DNA of 64,000 nt from Nocardia araoensis NBRC 100135 (GCF_000308435.1 NZ_BAFR01000168.1:1-64000), one strand, 5' to 3'. Positions 36,800 through 44,193 are shown, counted from the stretch's first letter. Notes: generated by a model from the letters alone, not told the origin. Translations and numbers: made by a program.

Positions 36800-36906
36800 G
36801 CGTGTCCGGTGCGCAGGCGACGGCTACTTCGGGTTCAACTCCTGCCGAAACCATTTCGGTCGCTCGATACGGCGAGCATGCCGTCACCGAATTTTCTCGG
36901 ACACTC
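36800..36906 (+). ncRNA. Y-RNA-like RNA 4 with compact permuted tRNA module
   Basis: Outer stem GTGTCCG 36802-36808 with CGGACAC 36898-36904, a pairing unlike the other copies; internal loop GTGCGCA; inner stem GGCGACGG 36816-36823 with CCGTCACC 36881-36888 (one C-A mismatch); CTACTT. T arm CGGG-TTCAACT-CCTG 36830-36844, acceptor CCGAAA 36845-36850 with TTTCGG 36854-36859, loop CCA, D arm GCTC/GAGC 36862-36877. No anticodon arm; the smallest copy retaining a tRNA-like part. Confidence 0.75.
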
Positions 36907-36911
36907 CGCAC

Positions 36912-36953
36912 CCGAAAAATCAGATGCGTCAGTTCAATTCGTCTCGCTACAGT
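36912..36953 (+). promoter_or_regulatory. Promoter-like element P3 for Y-RNAs 5-6 and the Ro gene
   Basis: CCGAAAAATCAGATGCG (36912-36928), 19 nt, TACAGT (36948-36953); one base differs from P2 over the 17-nt element, and the -10-like hexamer is identical to P1. Predicted start ~36960, so the transcript would carry the 36957 hairpin, Y-RNAs 5 and 6, and the Ro60 coding region. Confidence 0.5.
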
Positions 36954-36956
36954 TTC

Positions 36957-36987
36957 GGTGCACCCGGAAAAGAACACCGGGTGCGCC
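36957..36987 (+). other. Strong 11-bp hairpin at the predicted P3 transcript start
   Basis: GGTGCACCCGG (36957-36967) pairs with CCGGGTGCGCC (36977-36987), one G-U, loop AAAAGAACA. It has no T run, so a terminator is unlikely. It contains CCGGGTGCGCC, loosely like the CCCGGTGCG signature, and could be a 5' stabiliser or a degenerate array member. Confidence 0.45.
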
Positions 36988-36999
36988 ACAACTACATCG

Positions 37000-37080
37000 C
37001 ACCTCCCGGTGCGAAGTCCGCGGCTACTTCTCGACCACGACCTTCGGGAACACCGCGGACGAACGACATCTCGGGGGGCA
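37000..37080 (+). ncRNA. Y-RNA-like RNA 5, Ro-binding stem without tRNA module
   Basis: Outer stem CCTCCCG 37002-37008 with CGGGGGG 37072-37078; internal loop GTGCGAA; inner stem GTCCGCGG 37016-37023 with CCGCGGAC 37053-37060, perfect and unique to this copy. The CTACTTC junction is kept, but the tRNA-like part is replaced by a 29-nt loop (37024-37052). It lies in the predicted leader of the Ro gene. Confidence 0.65.
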
Positions 37081-37088
37081 TCGCGCGC

Positions 37089-37184
37089 ACCGGCCCGGTG
37101 CGACTGCACGGCTACTTCCACGAGCAGGTCTGACACGCCTGCGGCGACTGGCGCGCCGCGACAGGTTCAGACCTCGGGCCGGGG
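37089..37184 (+). ncRNA. Y-RNA-like RNA 6, Ro-binding stem without tRNA module
   Basis: Outer stem CCGGCCCG 37090-37097 with CGGGCCGG 37175-37182; internal loop beginning GTGCGA; inner stem CTGCACGG 37104-37111 with CCGCGACAG 37156-37164 (one bulged A, one A-C mismatch). CTACTTCC follows. The apical part has a simple hairpin GCAGG/CCTGC (37124-37142), not tRNA-like. It ends 40 nt before the Ro start codon. Confidence 0.6.
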
Positions 37185-37222
37185 CACCCGCGGCTGTCCC
37201 CGAAGCACAGCTGGGGAACCCC

Positions 37223-38827
37223 ATGAGCAAGTTCAACCTCGCGCGCCCTGGCGCGACCTCACCGGTCACCACCGAGACCCGCCCCACCGGCCGCACCTTC
37301 GAGGGCGGCCCGGGATACGCCCGCACTCCGCAGAGCGAGCTGTTCCTGCTGGCCGTCACGAACATGGTCGGCGAGCACACGTTCTACGAGTCCGCCGGTC
37401 AGCGCGACGACCGCTACGCCGCGCTGGTGCACCGGGCGACGATCGCCGACCCGGAGTGGACCGCTCGCTTCCTGCGCTGGCTGCGCGCCGAGGCGAACAT
37501 GCGCAGCGCCGCACTCGTCGGCGCCGCCGAGTTCGCCAAAGCGCGACTGGACGCCGACGCGGCCGGGATGTCGAGGCAGGTGATCGACTCGGTGCTACAG
37601 CGCGCCGACGAGCCGGGAGAATTGCTCGCCTACTGGACCGCGACCCACGGACGAGCGCTGCCCAAGCCCGTCAAGCGCGGTATCGCCGACGCCGTACGCC
37701 GCCTGTACGACGAGCGCGCACTGCTCAAGTGGGACAGCGCCGCGCGCGCCTTCCGGTTCGCCGACGTGCTCCAGCTGACCCATCCCGCCCCCGCGGCGGA
37801 CAAGCCGTGGCAGGGGGCGCTGTTCACACACGCACTGGACCGGCGGTACGGCCGCGAGACCGGACTGCCCGCGACGCTGGCCGTGCTGCGGGCCCGTGCG
37901 GAGTTGATGACGCGCCCGGTGGAGCAGCGCCGCGCCCTGTTCGACGACCCGGAGCGAGCCCGCGCGACGCTGCGTACGGCGGGCATGACCTGGGAGGCGG
38001 TCGCAGGCTGGTTGCAGGGTCCGATGGAGGCGAAGGTGTGGGAGGCGCTGATCCCGACCATGGGCTACATGGCCAAGCTGCGCAATCTGCGCAACTTCGA
38101 CCAGGCCGGGGTGAGCGACGCCGTGGCCGCGGACGTGGCCGCCGAACTCGCCGACCCGAACCAGGTGGCTCGCTCGCGGCAGCTGCCGATGCGGTTCCTG
38201 TCGGCGTACCGGGCCGCGCCGTCGCTGCGCTGGGGTCACGCGCTCGAGCAGGCGCTCGGTCACTCGCTGGCCGCCGTGCCCGCGCTCCCCGGGCGGACGC
38301 TGGTGCTGGTGGACACCTCGGGGTCGATGCGGGCCGGGTTCGCCAAGGACGGCTCACTGGCACGCTGGGATGCCGCGGCGCTGTTCGGCCTCGCGCTCGC
38401 CCGGCGCTGCGCACACGCGGACGTGGTGTCGTACTCCAGCCCCGGCGGCACCTGGAAGGGCCGCGCTCGGCCCGCCAGCCTGGTGTTTCCGCAGCGACGC
38501 GCCGAGCCGGTGCTCGCGGCGGTGCGGCGGTGGCACGAGGAGGGCTACTTCATCGGCTGGGGAACCGACACGGCGGGCGCGGTGCGTGAGCACTACGCGG
38601 GTCACGACCGGGTCGTCATCCTGACCGACGAGCAGGCGCACGACGGCGACGTCGGGTCGGCCCTGCCCGGCCGGGTGCCGCTCTACACCTGGAATCTGGC
38701 CGGATACCGCTACGGGCACGCCCCCAGCGGCACCCCGCACCGGCACGCCTTCGGCGGCCTGACCGACGCGGCGTTCCGGATGATCCCGCTGCTGGAAGCG
38801 GGCCGCGACGCCGACTGGCCGTTCTGA
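37223..38827 (+). CDS. rsr: Ro60-like TROVE-domain protein (Rsr)
   Basis: Bacterial Ro60 homologue, 534 aa (vertebrate Ro60 ~538). Residues ~30-350 are the helical-repeat TROVE ring, with the family segment MGYMAKLRNLRNF near 285; residues ~360-534 are a von Willebrand A domain with MIDAS motif DTSGSM (about 370-375). Ro proteins bind Y RNAs on the ring's outer face and misfolded RNA ends in its hole; bacterial Ro works with exoribonucleases in rRNA maturation, RNA decay and stress. Start ATG 37223 (MSKFNLARPG) is the family start; the frame is open further upstream only across the RNA array. Six Y-RNA-like elements lie directly upstream, the strongest possible context. A hairpin terminator follows. 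Confidence 0.92.
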   Translation: MSKFNLARPGATSPVTTETRPTGRTFEGGPGYARTPQSELFLLAVTNMVGEHTFYESAGQRDDRYAALVHRATIADPEWTARFLRWLRAEANMRSAALVGAAEFAKARLDADAAGMSRQVIDSVLQRADEPGELLAYWTATHGRALPKPVKRGIADAVRRLYDERALLKWDSAARAFRFADVLQLTHPAPAADKPWQGALFTHALDRRYGRETGLPATLAVLRARAELMTRPVEQRRALFDDPERARATLRTAGMTWEAVAGWLQGPMEAKVWEALIPTMGYMAKLRNLRNFDQAGVSDAVAADVAAELADPNQVARSRQLPMRFLSAYRAAPSLRWGHALEQALGHSLAAVPALPGRTLVLVDTSGSMRAGFAKDGSLARWDAAALFGLALARRCAHADVVSYSSPGGTWKGRARPASLVFPQRRAEPVLAAVRRWHEEGYFIGWGTDTAGAVREHYAGHDRVVILTDEQAHDGDVGSALPGRVPLYTWNLAGYRYGHAPSGTPHRHAFGGLTDAAFRMIPLLEAGRDADWPF

Positions 38828-38835
38828 ACGGCGGC

Positions 38836-38865
38836 GGGGCCGAGACCACTCCCGGTCTCGGCCCC
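38836..38865 (+). terminator. Hairpin terminator of the Ro gene
   Basis: GGGGCCGAGACC (38836-38847) and GGTCTCGGCCCC (38854-38865) form a perfect 12-bp stem with a 6-nt loop, 9 bp after the stop codon. It lacks a T run, as is common in actinobacteria. Confidence 0.7.
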
Positions 38866-38883
38866 GAGGTCTACGGAGCACCG

Positions 38884-38955
38884 TCGGCGGCCTGACCGAC
38901 GCGGCTTCCGGAGCAGGCGCTGCCGGAAGCGGGCCGCGACGCCGGACTGGCCTTT
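38884..38955 (+). pseudogene. Decayed duplicate of the 3' end of the Ro gene
   Basis: TCGGCGGCCTGACCGACGCG at 38884 repeats the Ro coding sequence at 38752, and the match continues to GCGGGCCGCGACGCC and GACTGGCC over about 72 bp, with substitutions and single-base indels that break the frame. The copies are ~132 bp apart and the terminator lies between. It is a relic of a partial tandem duplication, not a gene. Confidence 0.75.
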
Positions 38956-38967
38956 CCCCCTCGTGGC

Positions 38968-40278
38968 CTACCCGAGCACCGGATAGTTGGCCCGGATGAC
39001 GCCGTGCGGGTCGCGGGCCCGCTTGATCTCGCGCAACCGGGTCAGCGTCCCGGTATCGAAGACGGCGTCGGCGGACTCGCCGGGCGTGAGGAAGGTATAC
39101 GGCTTGCGGCCGCTGATCTGCCCGCTCACCGCGTCCACGATGGCGGTGCGTCGCGCCGTGACCGCATCGCGCAGGTGCGGCAGCCCGAGACCAAGGCAGT
39201 AGAGCAGGTACGGCTCGGCGATCGGGCCGCGTGCGCCCCCGTCCGGCCGGGCTTCGGCCAGGGCGCCGCCGAGGTGCCGGATCTGCACATTGGCCAGCGG
39301 GGCGACCGGTTCCTCGATCAGGGTCTTGACCACGGCATCGCCGAGATCGGTGAGCTGCTCCGCCCGCGACAGCGACGGGCTCGGGTCCGTGGGCTCGGCG
39401 GTGACGGCGCCGATGTCGGCGGCCCCGAAAACGCCGCGCCTGTCCAGGATGGGATCTCCGATGGCGTCGAGCGCTGCCAGCAGCGCCCGGCCGCGATCCG
39501 GGTCGCCCAGATACACCGCGTCCACGCCGACCATCGGCGGCGCGTCCGGGATCTGCAGACGCTGGAACCACACCGACAGTTCGTCGGGAGCCCCGGCGGT
39601 GATCTCCTGGAAGGCGTCGAATACCTCGCGGATGCGCGTTTCCGGCCACAACATGCGGCCGCCGAAGAGCTCCGGCGCGGGGAACAGCTCGAACTCGAGC
39701 GCCGTCACGACGGCGAAATCGCCACCACCGCCACGCAGCGCCCAGAACAGGTCCGGATCGTCCTCGGCCGTGACCCGCCTCGCGACGCCTTCGGCGTCCA
39801 CGATCTGGAAGGCGCGCACCGCGTCGGCGGCCCAGCCGTGCTTGCGGCCGAACCAGCTCATGCCGCCGCCGAGGGTGTAGCCGGTCACGCCGACAACCGG
39901 GTTGCTGCCCGCGAGGCCGGTCAAACCGTGCCTGGCCGCGGCCGCTTGCACCCGGCCCCACGGCACTCCGGCGCCGACGCGCGCCACCCGGCGCTCGGGG
40001 TCGATCTCGATGCCGTCCAGAAGCCCGGTGCGCAGCAGGATCGCCTCGGGCACCCCGCCGGACGCGCCGTGGCCGGTCGGCTGGGTGACAACCGGCACGC
40101 CCACGCGGGCCGCGTACCGGACCACGGCCGCCACGTCACCGGCGTCCACGGCCCGCACCACGGCGGCCACCGGTTGGTCGACGGTCGTCGTCCACGGCCG
40201 CGCCGCGGTCTCGAAGCCCTCGTCACCGGCCACCAGCACGCGGCCGGGCAGTGCGGCCCGCAGTTCGTCGAATGTCAT
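38968..40278 (-). CDS. FAD-linked oxidase (berberine-bridge/PCMH type)
   Basis: 436-aa flavoprotein. An FAD-binding PCMH domain covers about residues 30-200, with the pyrophosphate/flavin loop PVVTQPTGHGASG (His and Gly-rich, about 62-74) and GVTGYTLGGGMSWFGRKHG. A C-terminal berberine-bridge element is seen as RDPHGVIRANYPV. The His in TGHG could be the covalent FAD site. No signal peptide is seen, so it is probably cytosolic. Substrate unknown. It is convergent with the Ro gene. Confidence 0.85.
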   Translation of the reverse strand: MTFDELRAALPGRVLVAGDEGFETAARPWTTTVDQPVAAVVRAVDAGDVAAVVRYAARVGVPVVTQPTGHGASGGVPEAILLRTGLLDGIEIDPERRVARVGAGVPWGRVQAAAARHGLTGLAGSNPVVGVTGYTLGGGMSWFGRKHGWAADAVRAFQIVDAEGVARRVTAEDDPDLFWALRGGGGDFAVVTALEFELFPAPELFGGRMLWPETRIREVFDAFQEITAGAPDELSVWFQRLQIPDAPPMVGVDAVYLGDPDRGRALLAALDAIGDPILDRRGVFGAADIGAVTAEPTDPSPSLSRAEQLTDLGDAVVKTLIEEPVAPLANVQIRHLGGALAEARPDGGARGPIAEPYLLYCLGLGLPHLRDAVTARRTAIVDAVSGQISGRKPYTFLTPGESADAVFDTGTLTRLREIKRARDPHGVIRANYPVLG

Positions 40279-40434
40279 CGCTCTGTCCTGACTCTCAGCG
40301 TTCGGAAGCAGACGCGCGCGACGAACTCGGTGTCGGCCTCTGGTGAAAGGCCGTGGTTCGCGCCGCGACTACCTCATTGACGACAGAGAGCGCGGAAAGG
40401 TAACAACGAGCAGGTCAGGGAAGGTTTTCGCCGG

Positions 40435-40713
40435 TCAGCCGGACTCCGGTCGGCCTTCAGGGTCGGCGCCCTCGGGCTCCTCGGCACGACGGGTGATGCC
40501 GTGCTCGGTGCCCTCGTCGGCCTCCTGATCCGGTTCGGGATGCTCGGGCTCGAAGGTGGCGGGCAGCCCCTTGATGTGCCGGTTCATCGACCGGATCAGC
40601 AGGAAGGTGCCCGCGAGCAGGATCAGGACGATGACCAGGCCGAGCGGCGACGCCTTGCCGAACTCGGGGCCGGTCGGCGTCCCGGGTGTCTGGGCGAGCA
40701 GGACCAGCGTCAC
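40435..40713 (-). CDS. Small single-span membrane protein downstream of mca
   Basis: 92-aa protein with one transmembrane helix (about residues 22-42, PLGLVIVLILLAGTFLLI) followed by an acidic, Glu/Pro-rich cytoplasmic tail. The GTG start (40713) overlaps the mca stop as GTGA, so it is translationally coupled to mca. Position and shape match M. tuberculosis Rv1083. Function unknown. Confidence 0.75.
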   Translation of the reverse strand: MTLVLLAQTPGTPTGPEFGKASPLGLVIVLILLAGTFLLIRSMNRHIKGLPATFEPEHPEPDQEADEGTEHGITRRAEEPEGADPEGRPESG

Positions 40714-41594
40714 GACCGCTCTTCCTCGATGCCCGCGAACAGGTCGGTCTCGGGCAGCTCGGTGCGCACGCGAGTCTTGGCCAGCTCGAACTCCTCGGTC
40801 GGCCACAACCGCTGCTGCATCTCCATCGGAATGGCGAAGAAGGCGCCGTTCGGATCGATCTGCGTCGCGTGCGCGCGCAAGGCGTCGTCGCGCTGCGGGA
40901 AGTACTTGGCGCAGTCGATCTGGGTGGTGATCCGGGAGAACACGTCACCGCGCTCGGCGGCGTACTTGCGCATCCGGTCCAGCCACTCCTGCAGCGGGAA
41001 CGGCTCGCCGATGCGCTCGTACTCCGCGGCGAAGATCTCCATCCGCTTCATGCTGAAGCCGTGGTCGTAGTACAGCTTGAGCGGCGTCCACGGCTCGCCC
41101 GCGTCAGGGAAGCGCTCAGGGTCGCCTGCCGCCTCGAACGCCGCCATCGAAACCTCGTGGCAGCGGATGTGGTCGGGGTGCGGGTAGCCGCCGGTCTCGT
41201 CGTAGGTGGTCATCACATGCGGCTTGAACTCGCGCACCACGCGCACCAGGGCCTCGGTGGCCTCCTCCAGCGGAACCAGCGCGAAGCTGCCCTCGGGCAG
41301 CGGCGGCAGCGGATCGCCCTCGGGCAGCCCCGAGTCGACGAAACCGAGCCAGTGCTGGCGCACGCCGAGCGCACGGGCCGCGGCGGCCATCTCCTCGCGG
41401 CGGATCTCGTGGATCCGCTCCAGGACGCCGGGCGTGTCCATGGCCGGGTTCAGGATGCTTCCGCGCTCTCCGCCGGTCAGCGTCACGACGAGGACGTCGT
41501 GTCCTTCGTCGGCGTAACGGGCGGTCGTCGCGGCACCCTTGCTGGATTCGTCGTCTGGGTGGGCGTGCACCGCCATGAGGCGAAGGCCACTCAC
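40710..41594 (-). CDS. mca: Mycothiol S-conjugate amidase
   Basis: Zinc amidase that cleaves mycothiol S-conjugates during detoxification; cytosolic, LmbE/PIG-L family. 294 aa. The metal motif AHPDDE lies at residues 11-16, and GYPHPDHIRCH near 145-155 supplies further ligands. The C-terminus (RDDALRAHATQIDPN, LWPTEEFELA) is that of Mca rather than MshB. GTG start 41594 gives the M. tuberculosis-like opening SGLRLMAVHAHPDD. Divergent from the DUF4307 protein, coupled to a small membrane protein. Confidence 0.95.
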   Translation of the reverse strand: MSGLRLMAVHAHPDDESSKGAATTARYADEGHDVLVVTLTGGERGSILNPAMDTPGVLERIHEIRREEMAAAARALGVRQHWLGFVDSGLPEGDPLPPLPEGSFALVPLEEATEALVRVVREFKPHVMTTYDETGGYPHPDHIRCHEVSMAAFEAAGDPERFPDAGEPWTPLKLYYDHGFSMKRMEIFAAEYERIGEPFPLQEWLDRMRKYAAERGDVFSRITTQIDCAKYFPQRDDALRAHATQIDPNGAFFAIPMEMQQRLWPTEEFELAKTRVRTELPETDLFAGIEEERS

Positions 41595-41696
41595 GTCTCG
41601 TTCTCCGTCGCTCTCGGTCGCGGGTGTCGGGGCTTCGTTACCTATAGTTCCATTCGACCCACTTTTGTTCCGACGTACCCCCCGGGAGCGACCACC

Positions 41697-42161
41697 ATGA
41701 GCCAGCCCGCGCCGGAGAGCGGCGGTGACGCGAAGGCGGCGTCTCCCGGCGGCCCTCCGCCCGACCGGTACGGCACCGCGCCACGCAAGCCGCGCCGCTG
41801 GATCGTGCCGCTGCTGGGCGTCGCGGTCGTGCTCGCCGGGCTCGGCGTGGCCTACCTGGGCTATCAGAAGTACGGGCCGGAGGACATCGAGGCCGAGCAG
41901 CTCGGCTACGTCGTCGTCGACGACTCGATCATGACCATCCACCTCAAGGTCACCCGGGCCGACCCGCAGCAGCCGGTGGTGTGCTTCGTCCGCGCGATGG
42001 CGCGCGACGGCTCCGAACTCGGCCGCAGGGAAGTGCTCATCGAGCCGTCGAGCAGCGGGACGGTGGAGTTGACCACCGTCGTGCGCTCGTCCGCACGTCC
42101 CGTGTCGGGCAGCGTGTACGCGTGCAGCGATCGGGTACCCAGCTATCTGCGAGTTGGCTGA
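41697..42161 (+). CDS. DUF4307-type single-pass membrane protein
   Basis: 154 aa: a Pro/Gly-rich basic N-terminus, one membrane helix at about 34-54 (WIVPLLGVAVVLAGLGVAYL), then a beta-rich external domain with one conserved Cys in VVCFVRAMA and a second near the end (YACSD). It matches the DUF4307 family and the location of Rv1081c. Function unknown. Confidence 0.8.
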   Translation: MSQPAPESGGDAKAASPGGPPPDRYGTAPRKPRRWIVPLLGVAVVLAGLGVAYLGYQKYGPEDIEAEQLGYVVVDDSIMTIHLKVTRADPQQPVVCFVRAMARDGSELGRREVLIEPSSSGTVELTTVVRSSARPVSGSVYACSDRVPSYLRVG

Positions 42162-42241
42162 TTTCCGCGCATATACCGGCGATTTGCCCGCGAAATCAAC
42201 TCCGACCTGCACATTTGTGAATCATGCTAAAATGGCGTGAT

Positions 42242-42268
42242 ACACGGTTCCGGAGCTCGGAGCCGTGT
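42242..42268 (+). terminator. Hairpin upstream of greA
   Basis: ACACGGTTCCG (42242-42252) pairs with CGGAGCCGTGT (42258-42268), one G-U, loop GAGCT, followed by TT. It probably ends the DUF4307 transcript, but could act as an attenuator if the greA promoter lies upstream. Confidence 0.5.
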
Positions 42269-42458
42269 TTGCTGCATTGGCGGCCAGCGCTGAGGGTTCG
42301 GGCATGCGATTTCGCCCGTGACCGGGGCCTGTCGGGGTTCGATGAACTTCCCAGGATCGCTCTAGCCGTCGACTGGCGCGTGCCCGCTTTCGGGTGGGTA
42401 CACGCCGGTGCTCAGGGAATCCCGGCCTGCCGGGAACAACTACTAGGGAGTGATCGAG

Positions 42459-42953
42459 ATGACTGAGACGCAAGTGACCTGGCTGACCCCGGAGTCGCAC
42501 GACAGGCTCAAGAGCGAACTCGACGCGCTCATCGCCAATCGTCCGGTCATCGCCGCCGAGATCAACGAACGCCGGGAAGAGGGCGACCTCAAGGAGAACG
42601 GCGGATACCACGCCGCCCGCGAGGAGCAGGGTCAGCAGGAGGCGCGCATTCGCCAGCTGCAAGAGCTGCTGAACAACGCCAAGGTCGGCGTCGCACCGAC
42701 CAAGTCCGGCGTCGCGCTTCCCGGGTCGGTCGTCAAGGTCTACTACGACGGCGACGAGACGGACACCGAAACCTTCTTGATCGCCACCCGCGAGGAGGGC
42801 TTGCGCGATTCCAAGCTGGAGACGTACTCGCCGAACTCCCCGCTCGGCGGCGCGCTCATCGACGCCAAGGTGGGCGAGACCAGGGAATACACCCTGCCCA
42901 ACGGGAACACGATGAAGGTCACCCTGCTCAGCGCCGAGCCCTACCACAGCTGA
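42459..42953 (+). CDS. greA: Transcription elongation factor GreA
   Basis: Rescues backtracked RNA polymerase by stimulating transcript cleavage. 164 aa. The N-terminal coiled coil carries the acidic tip (REEGDLKENGGYHAAREEQG, about residues 39-58); the C-terminal FKBP-like domain ends with SPLGGALIDAKVGETREY. Start 42459 was preferred to 42450 because AGGGAG sits at ideal distance. It is convergent with metB across a strong hairpin. Confidence 0.95.
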   Translation: MTETQVTWLTPESHDRLKSELDALIANRPVIAAEINERREEGDLKENGGYHAAREEQGQQEARIRQLQELLNNAKVGVAPTKSGVALPGSVVKVYYDGDETDTETFLIATREEGLRDSKLETYSPNSPLGGALIDAKVGETREYTLPNGNTMKVTLLSAEPYHS

Positions 42954-43000
42954 TGCTCTCGGCCGCGCCACCACGGCAGGCCGATACCCCCGCGGACACG

Positions 43001-43033
43001 AGCGGCCGCGCCCGATCATCGGGTGCGGCCGCT
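43001..43033. terminator. Bidirectional terminator between greA and metB
   Basis: AGCGGCCGCGCCCGAT (43001-43016) and ATCGGGTGCGGCCGCT (43018-43033) form a 16-bp stem with one G-U, between two convergent genes. Confidence 0.75.
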
Positions 43034-43050
43034 TCCTCATGTCCGTGAAC

Positions 43051-44193
43051 CTAGCTCAACGCCTGCTCGATGTCCGCGAGCAGGTCGCTGACATCCTCGA
43101 TGCCGACCGAGAGCCGCACCAGATCCGCGGGCACCTCCAGGTCGGAACCTTCGGTGGAGGCGTGCGTCATCGCGGCGGGATGCTCGATCAGCGACTCGAT
43201 ACCGCCCAGGGACTCCGCGAGGGTGAACACCTCGGTCCGCGCGCAGAACTTGCGCGCCGCTTCCACGTCGCCGCCCAGGCGCACCGAGATCATCCCGCCG
43301 AAGCGCCGCATCTGCTTGTCGGCGACGGCATGGCCCGGGTGCTCCGGCAGGCCGGGGTAGATCACCTGCGAGATCGACGGGTGGCCGGACAGGAACTCCG
43401 CGATGGTCTCGGCGTTGTCGCAGTGGCGTTCCATCCGCAGGGCGAGGGTCTTGATGCCGCGCAGCGTGAGGAACGCGTCGAACGGGCCGGGCACCGCGCC
43501 CGCACCGTTCTGCAGGAACGCGAACGCCGCGTCGAGTTCCGGGTCGTTCGTGATCAGCGCGCCGCCGATGACGTCGGAGTGGCCGCCGAGATACTTCGTG
43601 GTCGAGTGCACCACGATGTCGGCGCCGAGCAGCAGTGGCTGCTGCAGATAGGGCGTCGCGAAGGTGTTGTCGACGACCAGTTTCGCGCCCGCCGCGTGCG
43701 CGACGTCGGCCAGCGCGGGGATGTCGCCGATGCTCAGCAGCGGATTGGTCGGGGTTTCGATCCACACCAGCTTGGTGTTCGGCCGGATCGCGGCGCGCAT
43801 CTCGTCCACGTTGAACACGTGCGCAGGCGAGTGCTCGATCCCCCACTGGCTGAAGACCTTGTCGATCAGCCGGAAGGTGCCGCCGTAGGCGTCGTCGGGG
43901 ATCACGATGTGATCGCCCGGACGCAACGTGGCCCGCAGCGCACAGTCGGTCGCGGCCATGCCGGACGCGAACGCCCGGCCGTAGCGGCCTGATTCCAGCG
44001 CGGCGAGGTTCGCCTCCAGCACCGACCGCGTCGGGTTGCCGGTACGGGCGTATTCGAAACCGCCGCGCAACCCGCCGACGCCGTCCTGGGCGAACGTCGA
44101 ACTCGCGTAGATGGGCACATTCACCGCGCCGGTCTGCGGATCGGGTTCATACCCGGCGTGCACGGCCCGTGTGGAGAATCCCAGCTCGCTCAT
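43051..44193 (-). CDS. metB: Cystathionine gamma-synthase
   Basis: PLP enzyme of transsulfuration joining cysteine to an activated homoserine; cytosolic tetramer. 380 aa. The opening GFSTRAVHAGYEPDPQTGAV, the PLP-lysine motif HSTTKYLGGHSD (Lys ~205) and the tail ESLIEHPAAMTH, RLSVGIEDVSDL are classic. cbs, the reverse-direction enzyme, lies 4 kb away, the same association as in M. tuberculosis. A cystathionine gamma-lyase activity cannot be excluded from sequence. Confidence 0.9.
   Translation of the reverse strand: MSELGFSTRAVHAGYEPDPQTGAVNVPIYASSTFAQDGVGGLRGGFEYARTGNPTRSVLEANLAALESGRYGRAFASGMAATDCALRATLRPGDHIVIPDDAYGGTFRLIDKVFSQWGIEHSPAHVFNVDEMRAAIRPNTKLVWIETPTNPLLSIGDIPALADVAHAAGAKLVVDNTFATPYLQQPLLLGADIVVHSTTKYLGGHSDVIGGALITNDPELDAAFAFLQNGAGAVPGPFDAFLTLRGIKTLALRMERHCDNAETIAEFLSGHPSISQVIYPGLPEHPGHAVADKQMRRFGGMISVRLGGDVEAARKFCARTEVFTLAESLGGIESLIEHPAAMTHASTEGSDLEVPADLVRLSVGIEDVSDLLADIEQALS

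Noticed and set aside
36809..37222. In-frame N-terminal extension of the Ro protein (138 residues)
   Set aside because: It runs across Y-RNAs 4-6, is Arg/Pro-rich without family similarity, and homologous sequence begins at the ATG at 37223.
42215..42233. TTGTGA/TAAAAT promoter pair before greA
   Set aside because: The spacing between hexamers is only 7 nt.
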